A program made the translations under genes and the position numbers. A DNA stretch of 64,000 nt from Siphonodentalium dalli (taxonomy: Eukaryota > Mollusca > Scaphopoda > Gadilida > Siphonodentaliidae): contig CP136066.1 in NCBI GenBank assembly GCA_032622095.1, positions 5,479,784 through 5,543,783 of the forward strand, read 5' to 3'. The stretch's first letter is position 1, and the number at the start of each line of letters is the position of its first letter. The notes beneath the pieces were generated by a model. The model was not told where the DNA came from, did not search any database, and saw only the letters and a program-made list of their open reading frames with translations. Below are positions 12,335 through 24,514 of this stretch, piece by piece.

Positions 12335-14575
12335 GGTATTGGCTCCGCCGTTATGGTCATTCCCTATGACCATATTTGGGGGTCGACTTCATTGTGTGCA
12401 GGTCTGGGCTGTGATTAAGATGTGTGATGTTTCTGCAAGGAACCGAGAACTGATATTCGAGTTTGGGTTCTACTATGCGCAACACAGGTATGCTATACAA
12501 TTAGTGATATACGCGCTTGAGTCAGGCTGTGGGAATAAAATGAGGCATGGTAGTTATGTAATGGGCACGGGTAGTTATGTCACATACCCAGCGTCAGAAG
12601 TTTTATGAAAATATTGTGTTAATTCCAGTACATACAAGTTATTGGTAACCTGATGCGTTTAATTGTCGAATATTGAAGAGAGATGAAAAGCAGTCAGTCA
12701 TAACTATGTTGTAGTTTCGAGCAAATATACCTGACTGATAAAAAAGGGTTTCCAGCTGCTAATATCAATTATTCACCCGTTCATCACACTCGTCGTCATG
12801 AGTTAAAAATTACCAGGTATGATAAACACTATTCTGAGTTGTTCCGAACAAAAAACAATTAATCACTAAAATATAAACTATTTTCATAAACTAGATAACC
12901 AAATAGTCAGAGTACGGCATCATTGGTATAAACGACTTGCACGCATGCAGTGACCATTATTGGCGCAATTATTGTCGTAATGTTTATGGCCAATAATGCG
13001 TACCGAAAAGAGTAGCATATATTTACATTATAATTTTAGTACATTGCTACATTCGTCCAATTGGCATAATGGTTGGATACCAACTGATTGTATATTATTT
13101 TATTCATTTATGAAATCTGGCTTTAACATTCAATTTAAGAATTGTTCACCAAAGAGTCTTAAACGGCAATCCGCCCCATACTTCTATATTCATAGATTCT
13201 CTTGTGAGACTTAGTCAAACAAATAACAAATTGTTATATAATAAAATATCCGTTACCTGGAACAGTTTTAGAGGGAAATTTGACAACATGGCATTATATG
13301 CGTCGATTGAGACATATAGAGTTGATATTCCGTGGGATTTTGTACTCGTACCTGACTTTAAATCTATATCTATATTTGCTATGTCTGTCTGTCCGCTCTA
13401 GAAGTTAACAAGTGGCCATGTTGATGGTTCCAGATATGCATAAAACTTTTTACGAGCAACATACTGGAGCAGATTTATAAAATAATGCTGTTGGGGTCAG
13501 GGACAGAACGGGTGGAATGGCAACAAGGTGTATGCCATTCGAGTTAGGGATTTAAAATGGGAGGGGCATCACAATTGATAATTAAATTTTGCGCCGAATT
13601 TTCCCAAATTAGCCGACAGGCCGAGCTTAGTGGTGATATGTTATTCTCTTTATTGACTTGAATAATGAAAGGAATAGCTGGCCAGATCCACCTATTCAAG
13701 TCTGTCGGCTTTAAAATTGGATACTGATTCCTCTCAATGTCCCGTCCATTTGTTAACATACACAACTAAGAGGAACAATCGCTAATCTTCCCACTGACGT
13801 AAAAAACAATATGTGAAAAGGTTTCCGAAAATATCAGTATTGTAAGACAAAATTGTCGCAGTACTGCAAAGTCTATAATAGAAGTTATATAAATGCTTGA
13901 AATGAAATAATGCTTTCATTATTTTGCTACAGTCGCTGCGATGTATTGTAATTGGTATTAATCTTCCCACTGACGTACAGAAACACTCCCTGAAAAGGGT
14001 TCCCGGTAAATTTGCAGAACCGCTTGCAATAATAAAAACGCGTTCATTATTTTTCTTCAGTCCCTGCGATGTATTGTAGGGTTTTGTTTGCGAAAGTGCG
14101 CGAATTGTCTAAACCCCATTGTTCATATCGACCGTTAGAAGTATCTAAAAGGTTGTCGATGGAGTTGAGACTCACACAACAAATTTTAGATATTTCTATC
14201 AATGGCAAATATACCATATTGTGTTCGCTACGTGATCAGAGTCAGTTTAAACGAATGCAGAGCTATTTTCTAAAATAAGGAGTATGATACATCGCTTCGA
14301 GAAAGCTATCGGATCCATTCTTGTCAGAAGAATATAAGAATGTGATATTCGCAACATTGTATCTCAAGAGTTGAAGCTACCCTCTTGTACATTCGGTCTA
14401 TCTTATCGATAATAATGGTATTGATAATTTGTCCATACATATATGAAGCACCACATATCCTCGCGGAAATACGCACATAATCGACATCTAATTTGAAATA
14501 GGTACATAATCGACTTATAATATGAAATATGTACATAATGAGATTATTTGATTCTGAAATAACAAGTTAAATAGA
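12335..14575. repeat. Degenerate long repeat, unit A
   Basis: 12,335-12,440 and 13,321-14,575 match 14,884-16,565 at low to moderate identity, interrupted by ~880 bp of other sequence. Shared landmarks include ATGGTCATTCCCTATGACCA (a short hairpin), CTGACTTTAAATCTATATCT, GGGTCAGGGACAGAA and AATCTTCCCACTGACG. Unit A keeps the empty site of the MITE at about 13,757. No ORF shared between the two units was found. Confidence 0.7.
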
Positions 14576-14883
14576 GTGAAATAAGACAGGGGCGCGATGA
14601 AATGATAATGAGAACGGCGCTCCATAGATTTAACGTGTTGTTTAGTATGATGCCCTGTGATGTAATAATGACACATATATATGTATACCAATCTTTAATG
14701 TATGAAGTAGAATTTAATACACAGTCAAGGTATACAACTAAGTCGCGGAATGATAGGTGATGCTCGGACAGGTATAAGAACCTAAAGATGAAATGAGTAA
14801 AGTAAAGCATGATGTATCGGGGTTTTGTTACTTATATACTATTTGGTGTGAATATTATATGGGGTATTTGGAAATACACATAG

Positions 14884-16565
14884 GTATTGGTTCTGCCGTT
14901 ATGGTCATTCCCTATGACCATATTTGGGGGTCGACTTCATTTTGTGCAGCTCTGGACTGTTATTAAGATGTGTGAGGTTTCTGCAAGCTGATATTCCGTC
15001 GGATCTTATACTCGTCCCTGACTTTAAATCTATATCTGTATTTCCGAATGTTTCCGCTCCAGAAATTGACGGGGGCCATCCTGATGGTTCCAAATTGGTA
15101 TACAACTTTATATGAGCAAGATATTTGTGCAGGTAAAAAATGGTAAATTAACGCTGTTAGGGTCAGGGACAGAAATGGTGGAAGGGCAACACAATCTATG
15201 ATAGTTCCACAAAAAATCATCGCAATAATCCGAGGAATTCAATGGTGTGGTTTAAATATTCCAAACATGACGCCGTTCGAGTTAGGAATTTGAAATGGGA
15301 GGGGCACCAAAATTTACAAAATATTTTAGCGCCGAATTTTCACAAATTAGCATATCTGCTCAGTGCTTGATACGGAAGATTTGCCAGATCGTCCTATTCA
15401 AGTCTGTCGGCTTTTAAATTGGATACTGATACCGCTCAATGTCCCGTCCATTTGTTAATATGTGACCCGTCATATCAAATCCAGTCGTAAGTCGGGATTT
15501 TTTAGCCTGTGCCAATACATTCTCTTATATATGCGAGTCGACCATAGGTCGCCTCGAATATATGAGAATGCATTGGCCTAACAATTTTTTATCATTTTTT
15601 TTAAATAAATGTTTCTTAAAATTTTTAGGACATAAAATAAAAAAAACATCCATTACCCTGCAGAGAGCCCCACACATATATAGAAGCATATAGAAGAATG
15701 TCGTCTGCTCATGTTTGTCTGGGGCTCTGTATGGGTGAAATTATAAAATTGTTAAAGAATACAAGAAAAAATTATTAATGTTAGGCCAATGCATTTTCTT
15801 ATATAAGCGAGGCGACCTATGGTCGACTCGCATATATAAGAGAATGCATTGGCACAGGGTAAACAAATTCCCGACTTACGACTGGGTTTGATATGGCGGG
15901 TCACATATACACAACTAAGAGGCACAGTCGATAATCTTCCCACTGACGCACATAAATACGTATGTTTAAAAGGTTCCGGAAATCTCAGTATTGTTCTACA
16001 TTCGCTGCGAGGTATTGTTATAGATATTAGGTGTGCGTATTGTCTAAACCCCATTTTTCATATCGACCGTTACAAGTCTCTCACAGGGTCTCGCTTGATT
16101 TGAAACTCACCACAATGGGGCAACACAACAATTTTGTTTTTAGATCTCGCTATCTTTTAAAATATCAATGGAAATATACCATATAATTTAAGCTACGTGA
16201 TATGAAGTCAGTTCAAACGAATGCGGAGCTATGTTTTAAAGAACAAATGAGTTTAATACATCGCTGAGAGAAAGGAATCAGATTCATTCTTCTCAGAAGA
16301 ATATAAGACTGAGATACATGTTTCGTAACATTGTATCTCAATAGTTGAAGCTACCCTGTTGTACTTTATATCTATCTTATCGATAGTAATGGTAATGATA
16401 ATAAGTTCATACATATGCGGAGCACAACATATCATAATGCAAATATAATGTGATTATCTGATTCTGAAGGAAGCATATGATGCAGCATATTCTCGCGAAA
16501 ATACTCACATAATCGACATATAATGTGAAATAGGTACATAATGCGATTATTTGATTCTGAAATAA
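14884..16565. repeat. Degenerate long repeat, unit B
   Basis: Second unit of the old repeat seen at 12,335-14,575, carrying the 445-bp MITE at 15,461-15,905 in a place where unit A is uninterrupted. The order of landmarks is the same. Looks non-coding. Confidence 0.7.
15461..15905. mobile_element. 445-bp MITE with hairpin-bearing terminal inverted repeats and TA duplication
   Basis: The left end begins TGTGACCCGTCATATCAAAT and the right end closes with its inverse, ATTTGATATGGCGGGTCACA-like sequence. Just inside each end is a ~70-bp hairpin built on CCAATGCATTCTCTTATATA (15,511-15,580 and 15,784-15,855). TA flanks both sides. The paralogous empty site at about 13,757 reads TTGTTAACATACACAAC, whereas here TTGTTAATA precedes and TATACACAAC follows, which fits insertion at TA. 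The terminal ~85 bp match the ends of the palindromic element at 58,408-63,694. There is no ORF for a transposase. Confidence 0.9.
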
Positions 16566-16850
16566 GCACAACATGGACTCTTACTCGTTATTTCGTTTTA
16601 TGGCGCTGGCCATAGTGAAAACATATTTTAAAGAGCCTACATATGAGCAGTCGTGAGTTTGTGTCATTGTCCGCAGATAATTTACTTAGAATCGCCTCAT
16701 TATGAGTCGATAATGTAAATAAAATATTTTTATTTTCATCACATTATTGACTCAAACTTAGGTGATTCGAAGCAGATTATCTACCTAAAACAACTTATAT
16801 TATAAGCAGATAATGTGTTGGTTTTCGGGAGACCAGGCTGTGAAGTAACG
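16480..16850. repeat. Palindromic MITE-like repeat, further copy
   Basis: Same family as 7,437-7,730, with the inverted centre at about 16,688-16,773 (AGAATCGCCTCATTATGAGT and its near-inverse). Overlaps the end of repeat unit B. No ORF. Confidence 0.6.
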
Positions 16851-16859
16851 AACTCATAC

Positions 16860-18485
16860 TGCGCCACGGCATCCGCTCATTCTGAGTTATTAATAATTGC
16901 GAATGTGTACCTGTATGTTCGCTATATTCATTTACAAATATCCAAACGGTTCTAGCTGCAGTAACTGTATGATGAAAGCAATGGTGCAGTTTAAGTATTC
17001 CAAAAGTGTCAGTCAGGTCGAGTCAGTGAGGGAAAGAATAGGGGCATCACAATTCAAATACAAAGCAATATAATAATATAAACAAATTAAATAAATACAA
17101 AGGGATTAAACAACACAAAGAACCAAGGCCTTATGTTAAGTTGGCTCCCTTGTGTGTTGTTCAAATGTGCCAAAGTGACACTGTTTGTTCCAGGAATGGG
17201 AGTTAGAGCAGGGTGACCAACATCGATAAAGACATCTTTTATCACCAACATACCCCAACCTTATCGATATCGCGATGAATTGAAGAGTTGAATTGTGTAG
17301 TCCACATTTTCTGAAGTGGTGCCTTGCTCTTTGCCTGATTCGAATAATCAGGTAAGGCATCAAAACAAATTGTTATCGCCGATTTTGCGCCAGATCAATG
17401 TAAATACATCTCCGCAATACGAACAATCTAATGATATGCATGGTTCAAACTACCATCGGAGTCAGCGACGGTGCTTGGTGAGGTGCAACAAACAGGTACC
17501 GGTCTCTCAAAATATGCAATATGAATTATGTTTCATCAAACGATGTAGTTTATACACTGTAAGAAACTACCGTATTGCTACAGAAACATATCGCCATGTC
17601 ATCGCTCAATTATTACGGATTTGCTATTTGATATTGTCTTTAATAGTTCTATCGTCGAACTGTGTGACAACCTGTGATATACACATGGACTGTGCGCCAC
17701 TAACAAGTAACAACAAGAACAACATTTTAGTATGAACCGACAGATAATCACGGATCCAATTCCAGCCAATCAGTCACAAGATGCATTAAATTATAATGCT
17801 TCACCAAGTTCACTACAACCATTACATGTACCGATGCATCTTATACATTTGCATTGAAACAAGTGTGATTATGAGAACCTCGTCGCCATGTCATCGCACA
17901 TTTATAGCTGAGTCTGCTATTGTATTGGATGTTTCAACCCAACTATATGTGACTGCTACTGATCATAAGTGTCGTACTATTTAGTGATATATTTGTTTGT
18001 CTTAAAGGGGAGGCCCGATTCGTATGTTTTAAATTGGTCGAAATCAGTTTTTCTCGTAATTAAAAATCTCACTTGAAATATGTTGTGTTAGAACATAGAT
18101 GCTTCTGTCGTCAATTAATCATTCAATCGTGCATACAAATTACATCTTTGTATATATGCACTAAATTGATATATTGTAAGTTTTTGGGATATATATTGAA
18201 ATTGCCCATGAATGTACTCTCTGATGCGTTTCCCATCACAGAAGATAGAGTTATCGTTCGTGATTAACAATCGCAATTTAAAATCGCTCCATTAGTTTCG
18301 CGAAATATGTCATCTAGTTCTAAAATGTGATCATGTATTCGAGATGTGGAATACATGTACTCTGTGTAGTTGCATTGTTGATAAACATGAGGTGTTGACA
18401 CGTTACATATGGTTAATCGCTTCTACACTAACAGACAATAGCCACATAGTGTTTACGAATTATCGAGTTTCCTGGGACTCGAAAT
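16860..18485. other. Unassigned non-coding stretch
   Basis: An open frame of 139 codons on the plus strand (17,316-17,735) has a hydrophobic C-terminal part but matches no family I know and lacks clear splice context. The remainder is AT-rich with no recognisable feature. Confidence 0.4.
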
Positions 18486-18633
18486 CTGACCCGAACAGTA
18501 TACATCATACACAATATAATAGTTTATAACACAATTTGCCTTGCTTCCCAGCAACAATCTGACCCGAACAGTATAAATCATACACAATATAATACAGTAT
18601 GTAACACAATTTGCCTTGCTTCCCAGCAACAAT
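18486..18633. repeat. 73-bp tandem duplication
   Basis: Two copies of a 73-bp unit beginning CTGACCCGAACAGTATA and ending TTCCCAGCAACAAT, diverged at a few sites. Confidence 0.85.
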
Positions 18634-18659
18634 TCTGGCCCGTACGATCTGGTCAGAAC

Positions 18660-20168
18660 CAAAGGTAGACGTTCATTGTCTGGCTTAATAGCGATAACAG
18701 CAACTTGCTACATACGTTTCACGGCCCTATTGCTGCTTATCCAAGCACGGTGAACAATACCACGTGGACAGTCGGCAGTTACACTCGCGACGGTGATGCT
18801 ATGTTGCCAAAGAAACGACTTGCTAAATAGTTTGTTGTTCTTAACATCGGCCGAGATTGGATTGTTGGTTTACAACTGAAAGTGAGATAGTCAGAATAGA
18901 TCAGTATTCTCCAGGTGTACCTCTCGAGCACTTCACACAGCTATGGTCATTTCGCAGAACGTCTGAATGTTGTGAAGAATCTGATAGACAAATACTCACT
19001 AGAAGGCACAGTTATTGTTATGGGCGACATACTCGCTGAATTGATTCCCGCTGCGAATAAGCATGTTCCGGTTGGCCGCGATGACCGACTTGCGATTCAT
19101 AAATGATATGTTAACTCCGACCCATACCTGTCTGGAATCATACATTGATCCCCCATTCACATACTAACCAATCTGTGCCACAGCATAACTTACACGAATA
19201 GATCATATGATTTTGTCGAATGCAATGGCGGATCTAATTGCCAACATTGCTATAGCTGACGATCATGAACTGAATATGTCAAATCACATAACAGTGTGCT
19301 TCAGCTTTTTTTTACCCCCGCCTACCAGAGTAGTGAACCAGTTCCATTCACGAAGTTAACTTTCAACTAAGATATATTGGACATTATTCGACATTATGAC
19401 ACTAAATTATATCGTACCTCACTAGATGAACTTCTTTCCATCAGGTGTTACACTCTCGCGACACAGGAGTGGATAAATTGTATTTTATTCTATTGCTCAA
19501 ACAATACGCACGAATCACCTCTCCATCGACGACACGGCACAAATCGCGGAAATACTTCTGGAACATAGAATTATTGTCTCTTCACGATTCACGATAGAAA
19601 CGTATAACATGGATAGCGGGTGGTCGGCCTCACTCACACCATGTCCAATCTAACGTCCAATACAAATACTATAGACGTCTGTTCAGAAGATCAGTATATT
19701 CTGCCGCTCGTTCAGAAGAATAGCGAGTATGTGAATATATTGAGTCATGTGCCAACAAGAACCAAACAAATTCTGGAAATGCCGAGTGCACACGGTGCTT
19801 ATCCACATACCGACACGCTCGCTTCCGTCATGGATGTGGATGGTAGATCACTCAGAGATCATCGGAAGTTTCAGAAGCTTGGAGAACATATTTATTTCGA
19901 AATAATATATACACCCGCTGCTCATGCTGATTCAAGATTCGAGGAAAACATATACATGCAGCTTAAATCACTACTCGATGAGTCTCATCGTGGAGGTAAT
20001 ATCCCGGTGGACCAAATAAGGAAAGAACTTATCATTCATGGAAGTGGGTCGCTTGCGAACGTCGTGTGTCGCCTGTTCAACGGGATTATTCGATTGGAAT
20101 ACTTTGCAAAAGTATTTGCGATAGATCGCAAACTACCTTGGGATAATTCGCAAACATCTTTTCGATAA
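18660..20168 (+). pseudogene. Decayed APE-type non-LTR retrotransposon (LINE) ORF2
   Basis: Fragments in different frames follow the order of a LINE ORF2. About 18,915-19,106 encodes an endonuclease part with the motif VIVMGD followed by GRDDRLA. About 19,200-19,300 encodes a further endonuclease part with DDHELNMSNH, resembling the usual LNTSDH box. At 19,620-20,168 is an open frame of 182 codons whose end (IRKELIIHGSGSLANVVCRL) resembles the linker and first reverse-transcriptase motifs. The catalytic palm with its DD box is missing. Frameshifts and stops separate the parts, so it is inactive. The element stops where the GCGAT foldback begins. Confidence 0.65.
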
Positions 20169-20312
20169 ATCGCAAAGCTTTGCGATAAATCAGAAACGTC
20201 TTTGCGATGCCAAGTTTTGTGATTTATCGCAAAGTAGGTTGCGATTTATCTCAAAGATGTCTGTGACTTATCGCAAAGTATTTTGTGGAAAAGTTTGCGA
20301 TTTATCCTTTAA
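20104..20312. repeat. Foldback of GCGATAAATCGC motifs
   Basis: About ten occurrences of TTTGCGAT or its inverse in both orientations form an imperfect palindrome centred near 20,210, for example TTTCGATAAATCGCAAAG followed later by GATTTATCGCAAAG. It directly follows the broken LINE. Confidence 0.8.
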
Positions 20313-23300
20313 CATTCTGAAATTGCTATATAACTAGTAATTCAATAACTGCCAATGATAATCGATTATTAACAAATTGTTATTTTGCAATCGTAAATAA
20401 ATATTAAATTTAAAAATAAAACTAAAAGTAAAACAATGTGCATTAATATTGTCAGCGGTGCTTAGTTAGTCTGTAGTCTAATTGGCAATGCGGTACTTGT
20501 AGGAACGGTAGCAAACTCCGTGAAATTTGTTGCATACGAAATTCAATTTCAAGCTCAATATATTAATCAATAACTATGACAAAAGTAAAATGGATTATAA
20601 GACAGACACATTTAATTAATTAATTTAAACAAGTGTTGCCAGATTAGAACAACGCCGACGGTATCATTAATTCACGATTATTCAGTATTGTTGCAGGTTT
20701 TGAATATAAATTCGGACATCATCGGCCATTTCGGGCGAATTCCGTATGATCAACATGCGACCTGTGCGTTAAAGAACTAACCATAACGGAGCTTCTGATC
20801 TAACACAGAAACTGAGATAAAGTTATTTCGCCTTAGTTGGAAACAGACATCTTAAATTATGCTCTCCCATAATAATGGGGTATATGCTAACGTCAGCTGT
20901 TCTACAAAAAACGATATACGTCAGCCAGGACTGTCTCGTCGAAGAACCACATAGAACGAGCACCCCGCTGCTGTGTGAAATCATATAAACTCTCCCGGAA
21001 ACACACCGACCGACATCAGCTTGTTGGAACTCCTCCCACTCGAATGTGAAATGTATCTACCTTGGACACCTTATTCACCTGCCTCAAACACGCCAGGTGC
21101 CTTTAAAAATCATCCTTCAACTGTTTTACCAGTACACTCTGTTTGACCGACTGATAATTGTATATTGTATTCGTGTCCGATATAGTTCATATCCTCCAAG
21201 TGGGTAAACTCTACGACTTCCTCGACACATTCACTAATACTATTCAATTTCCATGAGAAGCTCCATGGACAAATATTTACAATAAATCTGTTTCGGACCA
21301 CTATTCGATTATCTCTTAACAGCAACCAATCTTTTAATACTTTCCGAATGGTCCACACAGATCCCACTTCTAACTGGACGATATGTAAACCACTTAAGCA
21401 ATAGACCGACAGTTCAGCATATCTACGAAACCTAGATCTGGTACTTAACACGACAACCTGCATAAATAATCTGAGATATACTGCGTGACCGCCAGTATAA
21501 AAACGAAATCCTCCATGCTGCTCGATATTGTCCATCAGAAGTCATACTGTTTCTCCGAAGTAGCTACTGAGAATTCATTATCAATCACTTTGGTATCAGA
21601 TTATTGCTTTTCATTCACAATTCCTAGGACGACAAATCACTATATGCACTCTTACATGGAGGGAACTTTTCTTCACATACACAGCATCTAACGTAGTGTC
21701 TCGATACCATTTACTGCACTCAGGAGCATTTCTTCCTACAACGTGCTCTGTCATCAAACCTTCAACGTGAGTTTGCAATCTATATACATATACTGAACGG
21801 GAAGATGTACATACGTCACATCCACTAAAACCGCCATAAACAGAAAGTATATTATATAATAGACATGTGGTTCTCAATTAATCATACAGATCGCATACAT
21901 TGCATTTTTGTTGTCACGACTGTACCCTTGGTTATGTAATCAGACATAAAAAACGTAACGCTACGATTGTTTATAGTCAAACACTCTGAACTACTGTCTC
22001 GTCCAAAGAAAATTTTCCATTGCGCTGTGGAATGCGTAGATAAAATCGCATTCAAATCATACCAATGTTATTTTAATGGAACCATTTTTCCCGCTATCAG
22101 TTCAAAATCAAACTAACTTGTATGCACACCAAATTAGGGGTTATACAACGGACGTACGCGAATCTAAATAAGGAAATGGCGCAATATCTTGACACTGCTT
22201 ATAAACAATATACTGCGCTTTTTTCGAGAAACTAACAATCGACCTTATTTTCTCGGAGACAAAGCGTGTTTTGTGAATAACCTAGCATTCATATCAACAT
22301 TATGCTATACTATTTGTATATTGTTGAGGAAATTATCACAATTTCATGTTATTTCTAAATTATCACCTACAACGAAGGCCACCCGTCCCTTTAATGTACA
22401 ATTTGCATGTGTAATTTCACTAATGTGAATGTCCGTCAATTGGGAATTCGACCAACAATTCATAAAACAATGGAACCTTAGTTCGTAAAATTATGAAGCT
22501 TGGCTTTAGACTTGTTGAAGGAAGTTCCATTAATTTACATCAGTTTCATTTTATTCTACGGAAAATATCATTCCGCAGTTTATAGAAAAATGCGATCGCA
22601 GCAAAATTACCATCACACATGACGTACAAATGCGGCGCTATCCGAATCAGGTATGAAGCTCGATGGAGAGGACACCAACCTGTATAAAAATGTCACCGAT
22701 TTCACCAATATAGTTAATCAACTTATTCTTTGGAATCGATTAAGACAGAACTATATACTTAATTCGTATGTAATGTATCTGTTATAACCAATAGGAAGCA
22801 TATCAAAATTACATTTGGACATGGGAAACGCCTGGTAAACTTTCTAGTCTTATATAGATTTACGAATAGTTGTCTGCCCGTCTGTCTGTCCCATATATAC
22901 ATACACGGGATCTAACAGGGGTAACACTTTACGAGGATATTGCTGCAGGTTAACAAATTCTAAGTGACGTTATCGGAATCAGCGGTGGAAAATAGGAGAG
23001 ACACCAACCATACTGAAATGTTTTTGTTGCCCATTTGTAAATTACATATAGATATCTTCATGATATGGGGAATATTATGGTGTTATTTACATATACCCAC
23101 TGGTGCCTTCCGTCAGTGCTGGGTTTGGAAGTGCGGCGCCAAAATGAATACATAGTTTTGTTGTCGCCGATTTCTTCCAAACCTATATAGGTCACCTCCA
23201 GTGATATATGGAATATAATTATGTGGTATAAAGGTACCTAATCCATGTCAGGAATGGGGGTCTGGTGAGAGCCGAACACATTGATAGACCAGCTTTAATG

Positions 23301-24160
23301 CAGCTTTCCTCCACACTTATAAAAATATACATTTTCGTAATTTAAAAGATCCAATACAGTGGTTATCTGAAGTGGCACCATTCGAGCCAGGAATAGGGAT
23401 CAGATGTGGGTGCAACTAAATTGATATAACATGTTCCTGCTGATTTTGTCTATAGTATATATGTATCGCCATTATAACATGAACCCACAATGACAACATT
23501 GCTCTGAATATAAAGCACAGTTCGCGTAGTGAGGACAACTATGATAATGCACTGCATACTACATATATACAATCTTTAGATAGTTAACAACATCAACACT
23601 GTTTGTTGAAAAATACATTTTTCATGAATTAAGTATAGTTACTGCTGTGAACACAACTTATCATAAATCAGGCTGATCAACATGGCAAAATTTATTGGAA
23701 ATAAATAAAATGTGTTACCCGATTACAATTTCCCTTTTAACATTTTTCAGCTTTATTACAATGCTAATGACATTTGTCACGAGCACATTATATATGATCA
23801 GGGCATTTGTTTACAAATTACATCGGACTGGAGTCTGGACTGGTCTGGAGTTAATAATTTTACCGGAGATCGCGGATAATTATTGGGTTGTTGTTGAGTC
23901 ATTTTAAACGTAAATCGTAGCCAAACAAGTAATTATTTTTATCATGGATTGTTTATTGCTGAAAATTGAAGTTGAAGCGTAAATATTTATTTTCTGAAAG
24001 TTTGCTTGACGAAGATGCTCGTTGACAATTTCGGCCAATTTATTTTCGGCCCATCAACCAAATTTTGAGATCGTCCAACGGAAAATCATGTTTTGGCAAT
24101 TAATTTTCTGAGATGGATTAATAGAAGATAGCTGAAAATAAAGTGTTATATTTGTAATTA
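20313..24160. other. Mostly unassigned stretch with repeats of the unit A/B type
   Basis: No gene is supported. Short pieces around 22,650-23,420 (for example CAGGAATGGGGGTCTGGTGA) resemble the tail of repeat units A and B. The minus-strand open frame at 21,110-21,535 is listed separately. The rest is AT-rich and featureless to me. Confidence 0.4.
21110..21877 (-). CDS. Unrecognised minus-strand open frames, doubtful
   Basis: Two neighbouring minus-strand frames, 21,877-21,611 (88 codons) and 21,535-21,110 (141 codons), are longer than most chance frames nearby and have mixed amino-acid composition. I recognise no domain in them. They might be a remnant of an element ORF or chance frames; there is no supporting splice or promoter context. 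Confidence 0.2.
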
Positions 24161-24165
24161 TAAGC

Positions 24166-24321
24166 CATCAACGTCGTTTTTCGGTTGATCTATGAGCGTA
24201 TAGACCGATCAGTAGACGAATAACATACTTAGTATAATCCGCTTCGCTGAATTATACAGTATGTTATTCGTCTACTGATCGGTCTATACGCTCATAGATC
24301 AACCGAAAAACGACGTTGATG
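24166..24321. repeat. Perfect 64-bp hairpin with GCGAAGC apex
   Basis: Arms 24,166-24,229 and 24,258-24,321 are exact reverse complements. The 28-nt loop contains GCTTCGC, the inverse of the very stable mini-hairpin GCGAAGC, flanked by further partly paired GTATAAT/ATTATAC. Confidence 0.95.
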
Positions 24322-24346
24322 ACATATATAATTGCACTATCATTTA

Positions 24347-24514
24347 GGGGATAACAGTGTGGTGTTTTGTGATTTCGGAAAGGTACATGGCGAATATACT
24401 GTGGCAAATTTAGTTAATGGGCGACGGCGGAGCCGGAGCCCATTAACGGGCATTTGCCACTGTATATTCGCCATGTACCTTTCCGAAATCACAAAACACC
24501 ACACTGTTATCCCC
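24347..24514. repeat. 63-bp hairpin with inner GC-GGA-GC apex
   Basis: Arms 24,347-24,409 and 24,452-24,514 pair with one mismatch. Inside the loop an inner stem GTTAATGGGC/GCCCATTAAC encloses CGGCGGAGCCG. It starts only 25 bp after the preceding hairpin. A diverged single copy of the arm occurs at about 24,924-24,995 (GGTGTGGTGTTTTGT and GGGCGAATGTATTGA). Confidence 0.95.

Larger units (their letters stand above)
1..12816. repeat. Segmental duplication, copy 1
   Basis: This block is repeated in direct orientation at 44,681-57,952, with only a few percent substitutions plus indels. It ends at the shared TACCAG at 12,811-12,816; its left end lies outside the window. Shared landmarks in the same order are two minisatellite fields, a 31-bp minisatellite, a TATA-type promoter, the PAN exon, a TIR-like repeat and a palindromic repeat. 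Private to this copy is an insertion at about 5,260-6,043. Apart from the PAN exon I found no convincing coding sequence. Confidence 0.95.
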
